A stretch of 64,000 nt of DNA from Phallusia mammillata (lineage: Eukaryota; Chordata; Ascidiacea; Phlebobranchia; Ascidiidae): NCBI GenBank assembly GCA_003260075.1, contig QLIY01000319.1:21338-85337 (forward strand). Reading direction: 5' to 3'. Position 1 is the stretch's first letter; each line of letters begins with the position of its first letter. Of the stretch, positions 1 through 13,039 are shown in pieces. Under the pieces are notes generated by a model. The model ran no database searches, was not told the DNA's origin, and saw only the letters and a program-made list of their open reading frames with translations. A program made the translations under genes and the position numbers.

Positions 1-448
1 GACGGGATGAGACTGTTCCCCGCACTTATATTCTCCCATGACACTTCACAAGGTTGCTATACCTTTACTGGCTAGATGGCGTCCCAATTGGAAACATGAT
101 GCATTAGACACTAGACCAGATATCTTTACTAGGCCATAGCTGCCTCAGATGTTGCTTACTGAAGCAATATTACGTGAATAACTTTGACCACGTAGAGTAA
201 AAGCGATTATTAATTAGTGATGGTTTGTTATTTGTAATTGCATCTAAATTTTGCTCTAGCACAAAGCAAACCGTTTATGTACGTGTACTGCTGTTTTATT
301 TTATTGTTGCAGAAATGTGATTCATACAACTACTTGTGGCACAATGAAGGAGGACATTTGAATTTTCCATACCACTGCTGAGCCCAATTCTCGACATTTT
401 CGGATAACTGTCGACAACCGAGCTCGAGAGACGCGCAAGCGTTATGAC

Positions 449-1748
449 AAATTGTACTGTTAACGCGTATCAGTTTTGGTGTGGTAAATCAAATGTTGTC
501 TTTTTCTTTCACGTAATGGGAAAACTTACAAGTCACGTCCGCTCTTCATCATGACGTCAATACGAATATTAGGTCATTTACGTTACAGCATCTTCTGAGA
601 AAAATAGTTTAGATGTGAGATCATTTCAAGAATCGTGGACAGCTGATTATGGATTTGTTTCTTGTGGCGCTCGAGCAGTATGTGCGCTCTGCTGTAAAAA
701 CGTTGTATGCAGAACATCAAGTATTAAGCGACATTTTGAAACAACCCATAAGAACTCCTTTAGGGACAGTGCAGATAAGGGCGAAGCTTTGAGGAAGGCA
801 GTATGTCGGTATGAAAAGCAGAGCAGCATCTTTAAGAAAGTAACAAGTGGCAGAAATAAAGCAACTGAAAGTAGCTACAAAGTGGCAGAGTGCATTGCTA
901 AACATGGAAAACCGTTTACTGACGGGGCATTTATAAAAGACTCACCCCCCCCCCGTACTGTTAACGCGTATCAGTTTTGGTGTGGTAAATCAAATGTTGT
1001 CTTTTTCTTTCACGTAATGGGAAAACTTACAAGTCACGTCCGCTCTTACTCATGACGTCAATACGAATATTAGGTCATTTACGTTACAGCATCTTCTGAG
1101 AAAAATAGTTTAGATGTGAGATCATTTCAAGAATCGTGGACAGCTGATTATGGATTTGTTTCTTGTGGCGATCGAGCAGTATGTGCGCTCTGCTGTAAAA
1201 ACGTTGTATGCAGAACATCAAGTATTAAGCGACATTTTGAAACAACCCATAAGAACTCCTTTAGGGACAGTGCAGATAAGGGCGAAGCTTTGAGGAAGGC
1301 AGTATGTCGGTATGAAAAGCAGAGCAGCATCTTTAAGAAAGTAACAAGTGGCAGAAATAAAGCAACTGAAAGTAGCTACAAAGTGGCAGAGTGCATTGCT
1401 AAACATGGAAAACCGTTTACTGACGGGGCATTTATAAAAGACTCATTTTTAAGTTGCTCTCACGTATTGTTTGATGATTTACCAAACAAAAATACTATTA
1501 TTTGGAGGATAAAGGATATGCCTGTTTCTGCTAAGACAGTAGAAAGACGCATTATGGACATGGCCACAGATGTAAAAGAAAAGCAAACTGTTGCACTAAA
1601 AAATGCGACTGTTTTTAGTGTGGCACTTGATGAAAGTGTGGATATAAACGACATACCACGTCTTGCAATTGTCGCAAGGTATTGCTGTAGTTGTACCTAC
1701 ATTGTGCGATTTCAGTACGTTATTTTGAGTTCCTTTGACCTCCGGTAA
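449..1748 (+). pseudogene. Truncated hAT-family transposase with BED zinc finger, 5' part duplicated in tandem
   Basis: Two reading frames (615-1055 and 1116-1748) start with the same roughly 110 residues. The sequence shows a BED-type zinc finger (C-x2-C spaced to H-x4-H, residues about 23-45) and then, in the longer copy only, a stretch with the ALDES...RLAIVARYC pattern seen at the start of the catalytic core of ZBED5/GTF2IRD2-like hAT transposases. The repeat unit is about 501 bases; the first copy breaks off at a run of C (about 944-955), exactly where the second begins. The longer frame stops at 1748, far short of a full transposase of about 600 residues, and the sequence after about 1690 no longer reads through. 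It is a dead fragment; no terminal inverted repeats were found around it. The tandem copy may be real or an assembly effect. Confidence 0.75.
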
Positions 1749-2886
1749 ACGCCGAATGGAGGCTGTTGCGCCTGCTACTGTAATTTTAGCAAAAGCAATT
1801 TTCACATTTTTTGGTTGAAAGTTCATTAACGCATGATTTATATACAGAACTGAGCAGGCTTGTGGACAGCTTTGCATACGGCACAGCAAGACGAATATTT
1901 AAAAATATCTTTGCAACACTCTCCTAATTCTGTACATTAGGAAGAAAAAGGAGAATATTTAAAAAAAACTTACCTAAATAGCTCACCTAACACCAGGAAA
2001 AAAGGGTCATCATGCATTCTGACTATTTGAAGTAGGTGAAGTTCCCCTGTGGGCTCTCAATTGAACCAACACTCATGCCCTCTTGTGGTCCACTTATGAG
2101 GTCATGGGTCATGGTCGTAAACCACCTGATGGTAAAAACACAGAGCATGATTTTTGGGTCTTTTAGGAGTTAAAAAGTGATTTAATGGGTATATTTTGTT
2201 TTGTAAAAGATATATTTTTCATATAACAAAGCCATTAAAATTTGTTAAAAAATATAACAAAGCCCAAAAATAGTTCAAAAACTACTGTTCTTTTTTTGTA
2301 AGACCATAAAACACTGGCTGCCTTGTGCCTAATATGGAAACCCAACTAAACTTCGCAATAATGCCGCGCCAAGGTTGTGCAAACACGAATTATTAAACCC
2401 GCAAACACTACTAAAATTTCAACAAATTCTTGCAGTTTGGAATTCCGAAAACGCATGTTTTTCTACAAAATGATTCTGTACATTTTAAACCTTGGTAAAC
2501 GAATTGTATTACGCAAAAATGCCAAACGACATGGAAAGTCTTGTTGTAGTGAACGAGTCTATGAGTAAATTTATGACATCGGTTGGTAAAATAATACAAA
2601 AATGTGGCTTGTTTAGGACCCCTTTTTTCGAAATTAGTAAGCGTGATATTAAATAAGGTTAAAAAGTAAAAAAAAACACATTGTAGGCATATTTAAAAAT
2701 GATAAGCCAATCATTGCTTTATGGAAAGTAGGGAAAGCAGACGTAAGGTTTGCGAAAATATCAAGCCCAGGTATATTTAAATTAAGGAAGTGAAAACGAA
2801 TGCTTTTTGTTTCACCTTCAGGCATTAAACGTCTCATTTAACGTTTTACAGGAAGCTGCACACAATATATGTTCCACAGCCCACCC

Positions 2887-2932
<46 letters not shown>

Positions 2933-3041
2933 TGCATACGTTTAATGTTGACGTGACTGTTTAAAAACCGCCTGCGCCTTTCACATTAAACATTGTTACA
3001 ATTAAGAGTCTGTCGTGTAGCATTTAAATATATAATATCGC
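1749..3041. other. Intergenic, with a 42-base C run
   Basis: No gene is supported here. The stretch is AT-rich and holds short frames without recognisable domains. At 2889-2930 there is an uninterrupted run of 42 C, about 110 bases upstream of the start codon of the next gene. Confidence 0.6.
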
Positions 3042-4650
3042 ATGGATATGAGTATACAGGAAGAACCAATTTATACCAACACTGAGTCTACGACAAATGG
3101 AAAGAAAAAAAAGAAAAATGTGCCAAAGTTGTTGCTCGCAAGCGTGGTAACAATTATCCTTATTGGCGCATTTACATCAGTTTATGTCATGGTACGTTTT
3201 GCAACAACACGTTATAAATAAACAAATGTTTTGCAAAGATCATTTTGGAAAAGTAATCTTAACTTTTGTACGAATTTAAGCATTGCGACACACAAAAAAC
3301 TTACCATGTTTGTTTAAAGAAGCAAACTTTTTACACCAACATTTCTATCGCAAAACAGTTTAATTTTCTCGTACGTCGTATCTTCCCTGTAACAACGTAT
3401 AGTCTTAGTTTCGTGTAATAGTCATTTAAAGTCTGTCTATAAACAAATTGACTTTCTGCAGTGAAAACTTTGGTTACGGCAGCCCTGCGTATAAAAAACA
3501 ATCTTCTCTAATTTCAGATTATTCAGCTGCAAATCTCTGTTCAAGACTTGAAGGACCAAATCGTTTTGCAAAAGAACCTCAGTGCGCCAATTACTAACGC
3601 AGGTAATGATACTATAACAGTTACAAGTTAAGCAAACTAATTTCAGTCATTGCTGAAAAAGTATATTAATTTACATGATTTAGACATCAATGAATGTACG
3701 AGTGGAACACACAACTGTCATCAGCACGCAACTTGTATTAACACACCGGGTAGTTTCCTATGCTTTTGCAACGAAAACTACACAGGAAATGGAAAACAAT
3801 GTGGTAAGGTTAACGATCACCCCCCCCCCTCGCAGCATAATAAACAACCCCCAACTTACTCTTTGTTATTTTTTACACTGATACGTTTCAAAATTTCCAG
3901 GGTCAAGTTTTTGCTCGGCTAACGTCAACCTTTGCCAGCATAATGGAACTTGTTCTTGCAACGTTTGGCATACAGGAGAGCATTGTCAGCGAGGTAACAT
4001 ATCTGATATTATATGACAAAATTAATTTTATGTGGCTATGGCAGATTTTTTTTATACTAAACTCTATTTTTTAGAGATTGACCACGTCATTACGACCAGA
4101 AAGAGAAATTGGGCAAACGCAAGAAGATATTGCAAGTCAATTGGTGGAGATTTGGCAACCTGGGGAATGAGAAACGCCACTGTTCGCAAGTATGTAACAA
4201 ACTAATATTGATCAGGGAAAACAGCGTTTTGCAAAAATAAACATACGTCCAAGGTTAAATAACATTAGTAACAAAATTAAACCACCTTAAACCAAATTAC
4301 GACTAAACAGAAAATACAAAATCTTAAAGAAATTCGGACTCAAACAAAAATAAATCTAGATGATCTTGATTTTGTATCGTTATATCTTAAGCTGGATTAT
4401 CACAAATTTGCTCCAAACGCGACCTGATGCAGACTATTGGATCGGTATAAACGACATAGAGCAGGAAGGAGTTTGGAAATATATTGATGGTGTTCCTACG
4501 ACAACAGAAAACAGCGATTTCCCCCCTGGTGAACCGAACAACGATGGTACAGAGAACTGTGGTAACCTGCGCTATAAGTACGGATTCAAAATGAATGATC
4601 TTAAATGCAACGTAAAGGATTTTGCTATCTGTGAGCGATTGTTGTCTTAA
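3042..4650 (+). CDS. Type II membrane C-type lectin with two EGF modules
   Basis: Six exons: 3042-3191, 3518-3602, 3684-3803, 3901-3993, 4075-4189, 4392-4650, all with GT-AG introns and matching phase; 273 residues. Residues 1-29 are a lysine-ended cytoplasmic tail with an EEPIYTN tyrosine motif, about 30-50 a hydrophobic helix with no cleavage site (type II anchor), 51-78 a hydrophilic stalk, 79-118 a calcium-binding EGF (DINEC start), 119-149 a shortened EGF, 150-273 a C-type lectin domain (YC...GGDLA, WIG, EPN, final C in AICER). EPN is the mannose-type sugar motif in this family. The second EGF has lost nine residues including one cysteine compared with the exon at 9371-9490, so it has five cysteines. 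Likely a cell-surface lectin; ligand unknown. The exon that splits the lectin domain lies at the same place and phase as in the secreted genes downstream. Confidence 0.8.
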
Positions 4651-6598
4651 TGGCACAAGCAAAATTCTCAGCATCATAACACATTGTGCTTTTCAATACA
4701 AATGCGTTGCGTATCTTTTTTTATAAACATCTTGTTTAATCATTGCAACTTAATTCTCATGCCGCATTTCATCTTTATGTTTTATATCACATTTTCTTGA
4801 ACTGATTGGAAGTAAAAAAATAATTTTACTAGTAGGCTTGCATAAAAATGTATAATCACGTTTTTTTTCACTTTTTGTTTACCCTATTTGGTTTTACTTT
4901 TTTTTTAATTTACTTTTGTTGGTAAATTCTGAAAACTTAAACAGGTTTATTAAAAACCATTTCATTTACGGGTCAATTAAAAACGTAATATAAAGCATGT
5001 TACCGAATCGTTTCTAAAAAGATATGTATTGGAATTATCGTGCTCTGTCGCAAATTCTTTGGTTAGCTGTAAACTGTAAACGTCTGTAAACAAACGCATG
5101 TAAAAGTGTATTTGTTATGATTCGCCGCTAATTTTCCAAAAAATTTTCATAAGTTTTTCGTATTAGTTTTAAATAACATTAACTGTGACCACAATTCGCA
5201 CGGTTGATAAGAATAAAAAAATTAATCTTTCTTCCGCGCAAAATCGTTTTTACCAGTTTGTCACTACAACTGTATGGTTAGAATTAAACAAACAATACAT
5301 TCAAACTGTTTTTTCGCCTATAATCCAATTTAGGCAACTTACGCTGCATTGGATGTCGCGAATTGGCTCGCCTCGCGTCCTTGAGCCAATACTGATTATA
5401 TCGTGACGCGCCAAACAATATAGGAAACGCCTATTTGGGCCAACTGAGCCAAGTACAGAGAACCAAGTAATTGGACAGGCGCGAGTAATGAAGTCATTCA
5501 ATAGAGATTGGGCGACATAATGAACCAGATACCCAAAGTATATAATCGATTCTTAGAACACGTCAAACTTTCAGAAAGGATCAAAAACATTTCGGGCTCC
5601 CGCACATGACGTCCCCCCCCCCCCAAAATAACAGCGCCAAATTCATTTACATATTGTGTTCTCTATGATAATAAATGATTAAAAATTCGGCTCCAAACGT
5701 ATTTAAAAACAGAAGGATCATGACAGTGTTTCCACGACAACACCAATATTGATCTTCATACCAGTAACCAACTATTGCGCAACTTTACAGACACAGATTT
5801 GCAGTTGATAAATTACAATCGCGAACTATAGTTCATGCATATATGCACCCTGTAAGTAATTGTAAATATAAATGCTTTTCACAGGATCTGCCACTCTAAA
5901 AGTAGGCATGTAAATGTCGTTCACGATCGCTGAGTTAAACTTGCTGTAAGTGGCTATGCTGCCTTTAGGGCAGTGATTTGTCAATTAAGTTTTAGCAAAA
6001 GAGGGTCATTAAAGTCTTCAATAAGGTTAATGCTGATAAATCACTTTGGAACAGGGCCAATAGTAATAGTATGGATATTGCGGTCTGCACAACCTCTACA
6101 TTTCAAACTTTGGGATCTGTGGCGTTTTAATGGTTGCAAGTTGGAGTATGAAACAAAATTTTCATGTCTCTCTTAGCATGTTTTCTGGAGTAATTTATTA
6201 CATACCGATGTACAATATAAATTTTACCTGCAACTTTAGGATTCAATCAGATGCTGTTTCAACTTCAAGTTAAATATCCACCGTTGGTGTGTTAGTAATC
6301 CGTTGTCCAGCGCGAGAGAGAATTCGCTGCAAAAGTGTAATAATTTTCGTAAAAAAAATGTCCAATATTTTGACCGGAAACGGTAAGCCTTCTAATGTGA
6401 ATAAAGTTGCAAATCAAAAGCAAATTTAGATTCACTTATTTAGTGCAAATAGCAATAAAATGCATATCTTGTTCATTTGTTTTCACAGTGATAAAATTTC
6501 AGGTGTTCTAAACTTTATTATCGTTACAAACACATGTTTAAATTTAACGCAGTCATTGGAGATTTCGAAAGTTTGTACGGCCATAAAATGTTCTAAAC
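4651..6598. other. Intergenic, no gene seen
   Basis: AT-rich sequence without supported coding exons. It contains a short C run at about 5612-5624. The reading frames present have no domains, no splice context and no similarity to the neighbours. Confidence 0.5.
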
Positions 6599-7125
6599 CA
6601 GTCGGCGGGCCTGATATAGGAAAATGAAGTACTTGTCGGGCCGGATTCCAGAATCGATACATTAATGGCGTATTTATCCACTGATTTAAAACGGATTTTT
6701 GATCACTCAAACCAAATACATTCAAGAACATCACAAATACAATTAAGTCCAAACAATCTAACTGATATAACATAAAATTATTCACCACAGCAAATTTAAT
6801 GCATACACCACAGACTTAGATACTGCTGAAACACTAACTAGGCTACACGTGTGGAAACAAAGGAAACTGTGAAAGCAGGCCACACACAAGGTTGGCAGTT
6901 ATGTCGTAACAATGGACGTATGGTGCAATGGTAACAACGGCGGGAAAGTTTTTTGCTATTGGGGAGCGTTACTGTCCGTTACATTTACAACTATAAATTG
7001 ACGCAGTAAGCAAGTAGCGGGGGATTGCGGCAGACTTTGGCCGCGAGCCACATTATCATGTAAGACCTGAAACTGTCTGCGGGCCGCTCAAAATCCCGTT
7101 GCGAGCCGTATGTTGCCCGCCCCTG
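6599..7125. mobile_element. Non-autonomous hAT element
   Basis: The element starts CAGTCGGCGGGC and ends GCCCGCCCCTG, an imperfect inverted pair, and is flanked by a perfect 8-base target duplication TTCTAAAC at 6591-6598 and 7126-7133. Length 527 bases, no coding capacity. The duplication fits the nnnTAnnn pattern of Buster-type hAT insertions. Confidence 0.8.
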
Positions 7126-7312
7126 TTCTAAACCATACAGTGTTAATTACAAAGGTTCGTTAGAATTGTGTCCACATATTCAGAGTAAACAATGTTGGTT
7201 GTAGAGAAAATATGACGCTCAATGAACTTAAATTTCAAAAACAAATACCAATCATTTGAATTGATTGAATTGTTGCAATTTGGTAGGCAATCCCCTTCCC
7301 TGCCAATAAAAA

Positions 7313-7396
7313 GCGCAAAGTTTAACCCGTCGCTTGCGCAAAGTTTAACCCCGCGCTTGCAGGTTATTGTAACCTGTTTATTGCAGAGATATAAAG
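7313..7396 (+). promoter_or_regulatory. Candidate promoter of the 7.5 kb gene: 23-base direct repeat plus TATA box
   Basis: A 23-base unit containing GCGCAAAGTTTAACCC occurs twice in direct tandem (about 7313-7335 and 7336-7358). A TATAAAG box follows at 7390-7396, about 90 bases before the first ATG at 7484. The placement suits a core promoter; the repeated unit could be a factor-binding site, which is inference only. Confidence 0.45.
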
Positions 7397-7483
7397 GCAG
7401 ATTTTTTTAGAGTAACCAATTTCGTCTAGAAGTGTAGGACTTTATTCAGGGACGCTAGGATAAAACTCCGTAGTTCTACCACA

Positions 7484-10193
7484 ATGTCAACTAATATGGC
7501 TTACACTAAATACACAACGACGGCCACCGAAAACCAAAGCCTTGTTCAACCTTCACATCCGGATCAACGTATAAGTATTTTAATGAGTTTGGTTTTCAAG
7601 AAATAATGCAGAATAATTTTGTAGAATGCGAAACAATGCACGCCAACCCAAAACAACAAGCGAAGCTGGTGGGCGACTTTGCCAAAAGGGAAAATGGTTT
7701 AAAACTGTTGTTTTTTGCTCTATTTCTGACAACGAGTGTAGGATTTATCGGTGTTTATGCTATGGTAAGTCAACCATTTGTAACAAACGAAAACAATTTA
7801 ATAATCTAGCTGTACAGGTTTCAAGACTCCAAAGCCATTTAAGGGATGTTGGAACATTAGACGATGTAACAACAAAACTGGAAAGGCACAATGGTAAGTA
7901 CGTACTGCTAAAACACTAACGTAAGATGGACATAGGTTCGGTGGGCAACAGAATGGAAAGGTACGGAAGTGCATGAGTACTATTGAAACTTAAAGAATAA
8001 CTTAGGCCAGTGGTCCCAATTTTAGTACATACATACAACCACGACGAAACGTACAAGGTATTTACAAAATTGTTTACGTATTAAATTCGTATACAATAGT
8101 ACCATATTTTGAAGTGACCTTGCACGACAAAGCGTGACTAAATGTTTTTGTTTATTATATAGGCTTTTAGCAAGAACTTAGATACAAATCGTTGAGGTAT
8201 ATATTTATTTGTGTGATGCCCTGACATAACGAATTTGGCAAACAATATCACGTTCTTTTACTTTAGCTACCTGCCTTATTGGTGGAATATTCATCATCGA
8301 ATCCCGCCATTACAAGTGTTTGTGTGCATCAGGGTACAGTGGAATTCGCTGCGAAAAAGGTAGGCATCAGAATAAATGTTGTATGATTTCACACATTGTT
8401 TATACACTTTCCGAACAAAAGAGCCAATAATGTTATCATATCGGTTACGTTATTTTATTTGGCCTAAGAAAAATCGTGAAAAACTATTCTCAGACATTAT
8501 TGAATGTTCAACTGGAACACACAACTGCAACCAACACGCAACTTGTATCAACAAAGTGGGTAGTTTCCAGTGTTCATGCAATGAAAACCAGAGTTGCAAG
8601 CGGGCCCGAAATCTGAGCCCGAACCCGGCCCAAACCCGAAAGCACAAGCCCGAAACCCGGCCCGAACCCGAAACGTTTTTGAGAAGCCCGTTTAGGCCCG
8701 AAATTTTGATTGACAGGCCTATCCACGAAAGCCTTGCAACAAAGGATGAGAAAGAAATAAGGGAAACACAACAAACACCATGAACAATAGTAGACAATGG
8801 CGTAAACAATACCTTTGAAAGTAGGGTGAGCATGAGGTCAAAGCCACAGACTGTTACTTACTGCGTTGTTTTTATGTACACTAGTTCCGGACTTCTGTGC
8901 GCAAAATGTCGGAATATGTCAAAATAACGCAACGTGCTTAGATACAGATATCAGTTATAACTGTTCTTGTCGTGAAGGCTACATTGACCAGCATTGTGAA
9001 ACAGGTACATTTATTGTTAGAAAAGTATTTAATGTTACTGATGCAAAGCATTTTTGCTATTTATGTGCAGACATTGACGAATGTACAAGTGGAACACACA
9101 ACTGTCACCAACACGCAAGTTGTATCAACACAGTGGGTAGTTTCCAATGTTCATGTGACGTAATTTACACAGGAGATGGAAGGTAATGCCGTAAGCTTAA
9201 TTAGAAAACAAAATACCATAATTTCTGGACATTCCTAAAAATCATACTATTAGGGCCCAATTTTTGCTCGATTAATGTCGGCCTTTGCAAGAATAACAAA
9301 ACCCCAACTGATTATTTTAACCCCCAACTTACTCTTTATTTTTTGCATTGATGCGTTATAAAATGTCCAGGGTCTAATTTTTGCTCGACCAACGTCAACC
9401 TTTGCAAGAATAACGGAACTTGCTTGAAAGCCGCTACAGGATACAATTGTTCTTGCAACGTTTGGCATACAGGAGAGCATTGTCAGCGAGGTATATGATA
9501 TTATATGACGAGATAGTTTAGCTTTTTAATTTTATGTGGCTATGGCAGATTTTTTGTATATTAAACTTTATTTTTTGGAGATTGACCACGTGATTATGAC
9601 CACAAAAAGAACTTGGGCAAACTCAAGAAAATATTGCCAGTCAATTGGCGGAGATTTGGCGACCTGGGGAATGAGAAACGCTACTATTCGCAAGTAGGGG
9701 GCATAGGTTTAACTTTCCTAACTTAAATATCTACGTTCTTTAGGACAGACCTGGGTGCTTTTGTTTTAACTTAAAGTCTTAAAGTAACTTACTTAGCAAC
9801 TGGATCCTGAGAGATTCCTCCTTTGGAAAGTAGTTAGCTTAAACTTCTAAACATGTAATTGTAACCGTAATACATTAATTACAAGTCCATATATTTGTCT
9901 CTACCGTTTTTCTGTTAAGTTGGATTGTTACAAATTTACTTCAAACACGACCCTCAGCATATTACTGGATTGGTTTGACTGATCTCGAACAGGAAAGAGT
10001 TTGGAAATACATTGACGGTGTTCCCATGACAACTCACGATGTCGATTTTCAACCTGGTGAGCCGAACGATCTGCACAATGCCGACTGCGGTCACCTGCAT
10101 TATCGATTCAGATTCAAGATGGATGACCACAACTGTGAAAAACACCAGTTGGCGATCTGTGAGCGATTTGCTTCTCTAATAAGAGCGCAGTAA
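7484..10193 (+). pseudogene. Type II membrane EGF/C-type lectin gene, broken by at least three lesions
   Basis: Paralogue of the 3.0-4.7 kb gene. Exons seen: 7484-7568, 7625-7764 (tail and membrane helix, LLFFALFLTTSVGFIGVYAM), 7818-7893 (stalk), 8267-8359 (partial EGF), 8494 onward (calcium-binding EGF), 8885-9004 (EGF), 9071-9190 (calcium-binding EGF), 9371-9490 (EGF), 9579-9693 and 9920-10193 (lectin domain, EPN motif). Lesions: a repeat with GGGCCCG motifs sits inside the EGF exon from 8589; codon 9184-9186 is TAA where paralogues have CAA; the acceptor of the first lectin exon reads GG at 9577-9578 instead of AG. A truncated copy of the 9371 exon lies at 9255-9300. The lectin coding sequence itself is still open. 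A polyadenylation signal AATAAA is near 10505. A spliced isoform that skips damaged exons cannot be excluded. Confidence 0.7.
8589..8744. mobile_element. GGGCCCG-rich terminal-repeat element inserted in an EGF exon
   Basis: It starts CAGAGTTGCAAGCGGGCCCG, the same end as the element at 56211-56595 in the opposite orientation, and consists of degenerate repeats of GGCCCGAACCC. The left flank ATGAAAAC is EGF exon sequence; a similar ATGAGAAA follows the degenerate right end near 8744, so the target duplication is imperfect. It cuts the EGF between its fifth and sixth cysteines. Confidence 0.65.
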
Positions 10194-11429
10194 TGTCACA
10201 GATTTATTCTTGACCTCCACATAACTGACATTTATGTACTAAGCATGTCAGCAAATGAGTTTCGCTTGTATATTGTTTTGTTTGATTAATAGTTAACTAC
10301 ATACAATACAATGGCACAAAACACAAGTTTTGAAGTGAAACTATTCCATTCAGACATTTAGCTATTTATGGGGATGCATTTTTGGGGGGATGGATCGGGG
10401 CAGCCATTGAAGATATCATAAAATACATCAAGAGCTTTATAAAAAAAATATGTGAAAAATTTAAATGGTTAGCTTTAGTATGAAACAAATTGCCAGCGAA
10501 GTTGAATAAAAGTATCTATTTTATTGAACATACATTTGGACAAAAAACTTTTGTCATGGTCAGCTTGTACTTTATATTTCACTACATTGGCCCTGTGTCC
10601 TTTAACTGAAAAACAGGACAGTTAAGCAACAACTCGCACGTTTTTTAAGTGTTGAAAAATAACTACAAACATGCGAGACGTCAGCACAAGTCAAGTTTTT
10701 ATTCAACCACTAGCAAAAACCACCTACATGAATAATCATTTCGCGTCTATTACACCTAGAGAGCATCCTGTAGTACCATTGCAATGATGCGTGTGAAAAA
10801 GCAGACCCATTTTAAACGAACTGTAAAACTGCAAAACCTAAATATTACCAAAATTCTAACGTGTAGTATTTGTTAGATTATGGAGATTTGAATAAATTCA
10901 GGTGAATGGACAACCAGTTCAATTAATTGAATATTTTGGACTAGTCCATTGTTAAATAAGGATAAAAAAGCTTCCACAACAACCATGTTAGCTTGAAATA
11001 TTTTCTTTGAGTACATAATTTAATTGCAGAGAGAGTTAACAGATAACAACAAATTGCCAATAACTTGGATAAGCTTTTTTCGCACTGAATATTTAATAAA
11101 TTAAATATGCAACCATGCCATTTTCTATTTAACACTAAATAGAACTAACTTCCTGTGGACCACCCAGAAAGTAATCACAGACCACCAGTTGAGAACCACT
11201 GGCATATTTGTTCTCACAAAAAAGAATAACCTAAATCGTATAGACTTTTATACCAAAATTGAAAAATACACTAATAAACTAAAACTGGAAAATATCAATG
11301 CAACGTTTTACAGATTTTGACCAAAACAGACCAATTCAAGTCAAATCAAATTTATTTCTTTTCATCACATTCGTCATTGTTGGACATTTACGTAAAACAG
11401 CAAGGAAACCTAAAACAATTCAATCCCAC

Positions 11430-12420
11430 TCATAGGATATTCAATCCCACTCATTTTGTTTGCCATATGTTTGCCAACCAGTGTTTCTTATTCTTAAGCT
11501 GAGACTTTTTAATAAATTTACAGCGCCCTCAAGCGCATGAAAAATAAAAGCAATGCGAAATCCACAATCCGTAATTTATATATTAAAAACGCTATGGTAA
11601 ACTATTCAAAGACAAGCTACCAAACATGCTATGACATGTTGCACCAAAAACTTTTCATCTAATTTCTAAGTATGAAAAAATGTCTGTTTGTGCCCATTAC
11701 TTATATTTAAACCCATACACTGGATATAAATTTTGGCGTGAGCAAACACGATTAATTTTAAAAACGAAATTTACTCAAAAAAGGTAAAAACTGTCCGTTT
11801 GCAACATGTTACACAAAAATAAAACATGCAACGCATTAACCAGTCAATCAACTCAGTATTGCTTTTAAAACCAACATCCTAAATAACAGCAAAAATTAAT
11901 TATTTTACGACCCTATCAACAAGTTGTATAAATACAACTAAGACTTATATATTTAGTCGTAAATACAAAGGATGTAGTTTTTACATAGTTTAAGCAAAAT
12001 GTTATTTCAAATTTCCTACTTTAGTTCCAGATTGCTTTAAAAATCCGTTTCCATATCCAAACAGATCAACTTACAGGGAACACAAACATTACATACAGCA
12101 TTTCATCAAGGCTACAGCACTTTATACCAAAAAGGTATATAAGTAACATAGTAAGTTACAGCAGCATTCTCTGCAGAGATATAATATCCAGTGCAACAAT
12201 AAGACTACAACACGCTAAATCAGCTACAATTAGTAAAATATGAGTAGTTGTTGTGCCATCTGGTTGCAGATATCCGTGATAATATTAACAAACAACACCT
12301 TTTAATGCACACAAGAGGTTACTGCAGCTCTCTGGGTCACTGCGAAACAAACTAACAATTAGCTAAAACCGCGCGGACACCTGCAGCAAATCTCGTGCTT
12401 GCGGCTGATTAAACGAAACG
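11430..12420. repeat. Duplicated 3'-flank block, copy 1
   Basis: Collinear with 13040-13970 at an offset near 1.55 kb. Shared landmarks include TTTGTGCCCATTACTTATAT, CAGATTGCTTTAAA with following CCGTTTCCATATCC, and GTGCTTGCGGCTGATTAAAC. Its last 400 bases also match about 16985-17385, downstream of the next lectin gene, so this is shared 3' flank of the minus-strand lectin genes. Confidence 0.65.
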
Positions 12421-13039
12421 CAACGTACAAAACAAACTCCAAACCTTGTCACGCATTTTTCTGTTCTAAATACTTGTTTCAATAGAAAGTAATAAACAAA
12501 ACTAAAAAATACTACAATAAGCAGGGACTGGAAATATCAACGCAACGTTGGCTTTCAGTGATTTTAGGTGTTTTTGGTTTAGGTTTACCTTCTGTGTGTT
12601 TGTAATGAAAATCTACAAATATATTGTAAAATTTGCTACGCTGCAATATGTAAAAAATAAGCTGCGCCAACAGTAATTGATTAATGGTGGTTTTGGAGTA
12701 GATTCCAAAGAAAGATCCTAATTTTGTGTTCTTTTTAAATTTAAAAAACTAGCGGTTAGCATACTTTTACGTACACACAAAATATGTCAGTACATGTATC
12801 AAACAACCATATTCCGCTAAACTATAAAACTGTTTTTAACACAAAGGTCGCAACTCTCAAGTTTCGCAGTCAGTAATTTGCAACAACATTGATCGCCTTT
12901 GAGATGAAACTCCACAATGACAGGGTTACTAAATCACAATAGTTGTACAGTTTTTATTTACTTCTGGGACATTTTTTTGTATATAAATGTCGCAGTCATC
13001 TTTTTAACAATAGTCACGTGAAATGCAGATACGAGTTTA

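Noticed and set aside
8376..8833. Overlapping frames of 135 and 127 codons on both strands
   Set aside because: They arise from the GGGCCCG repeat inserted in an EGF exon; only the first part (8494-8588) is genuine exon.
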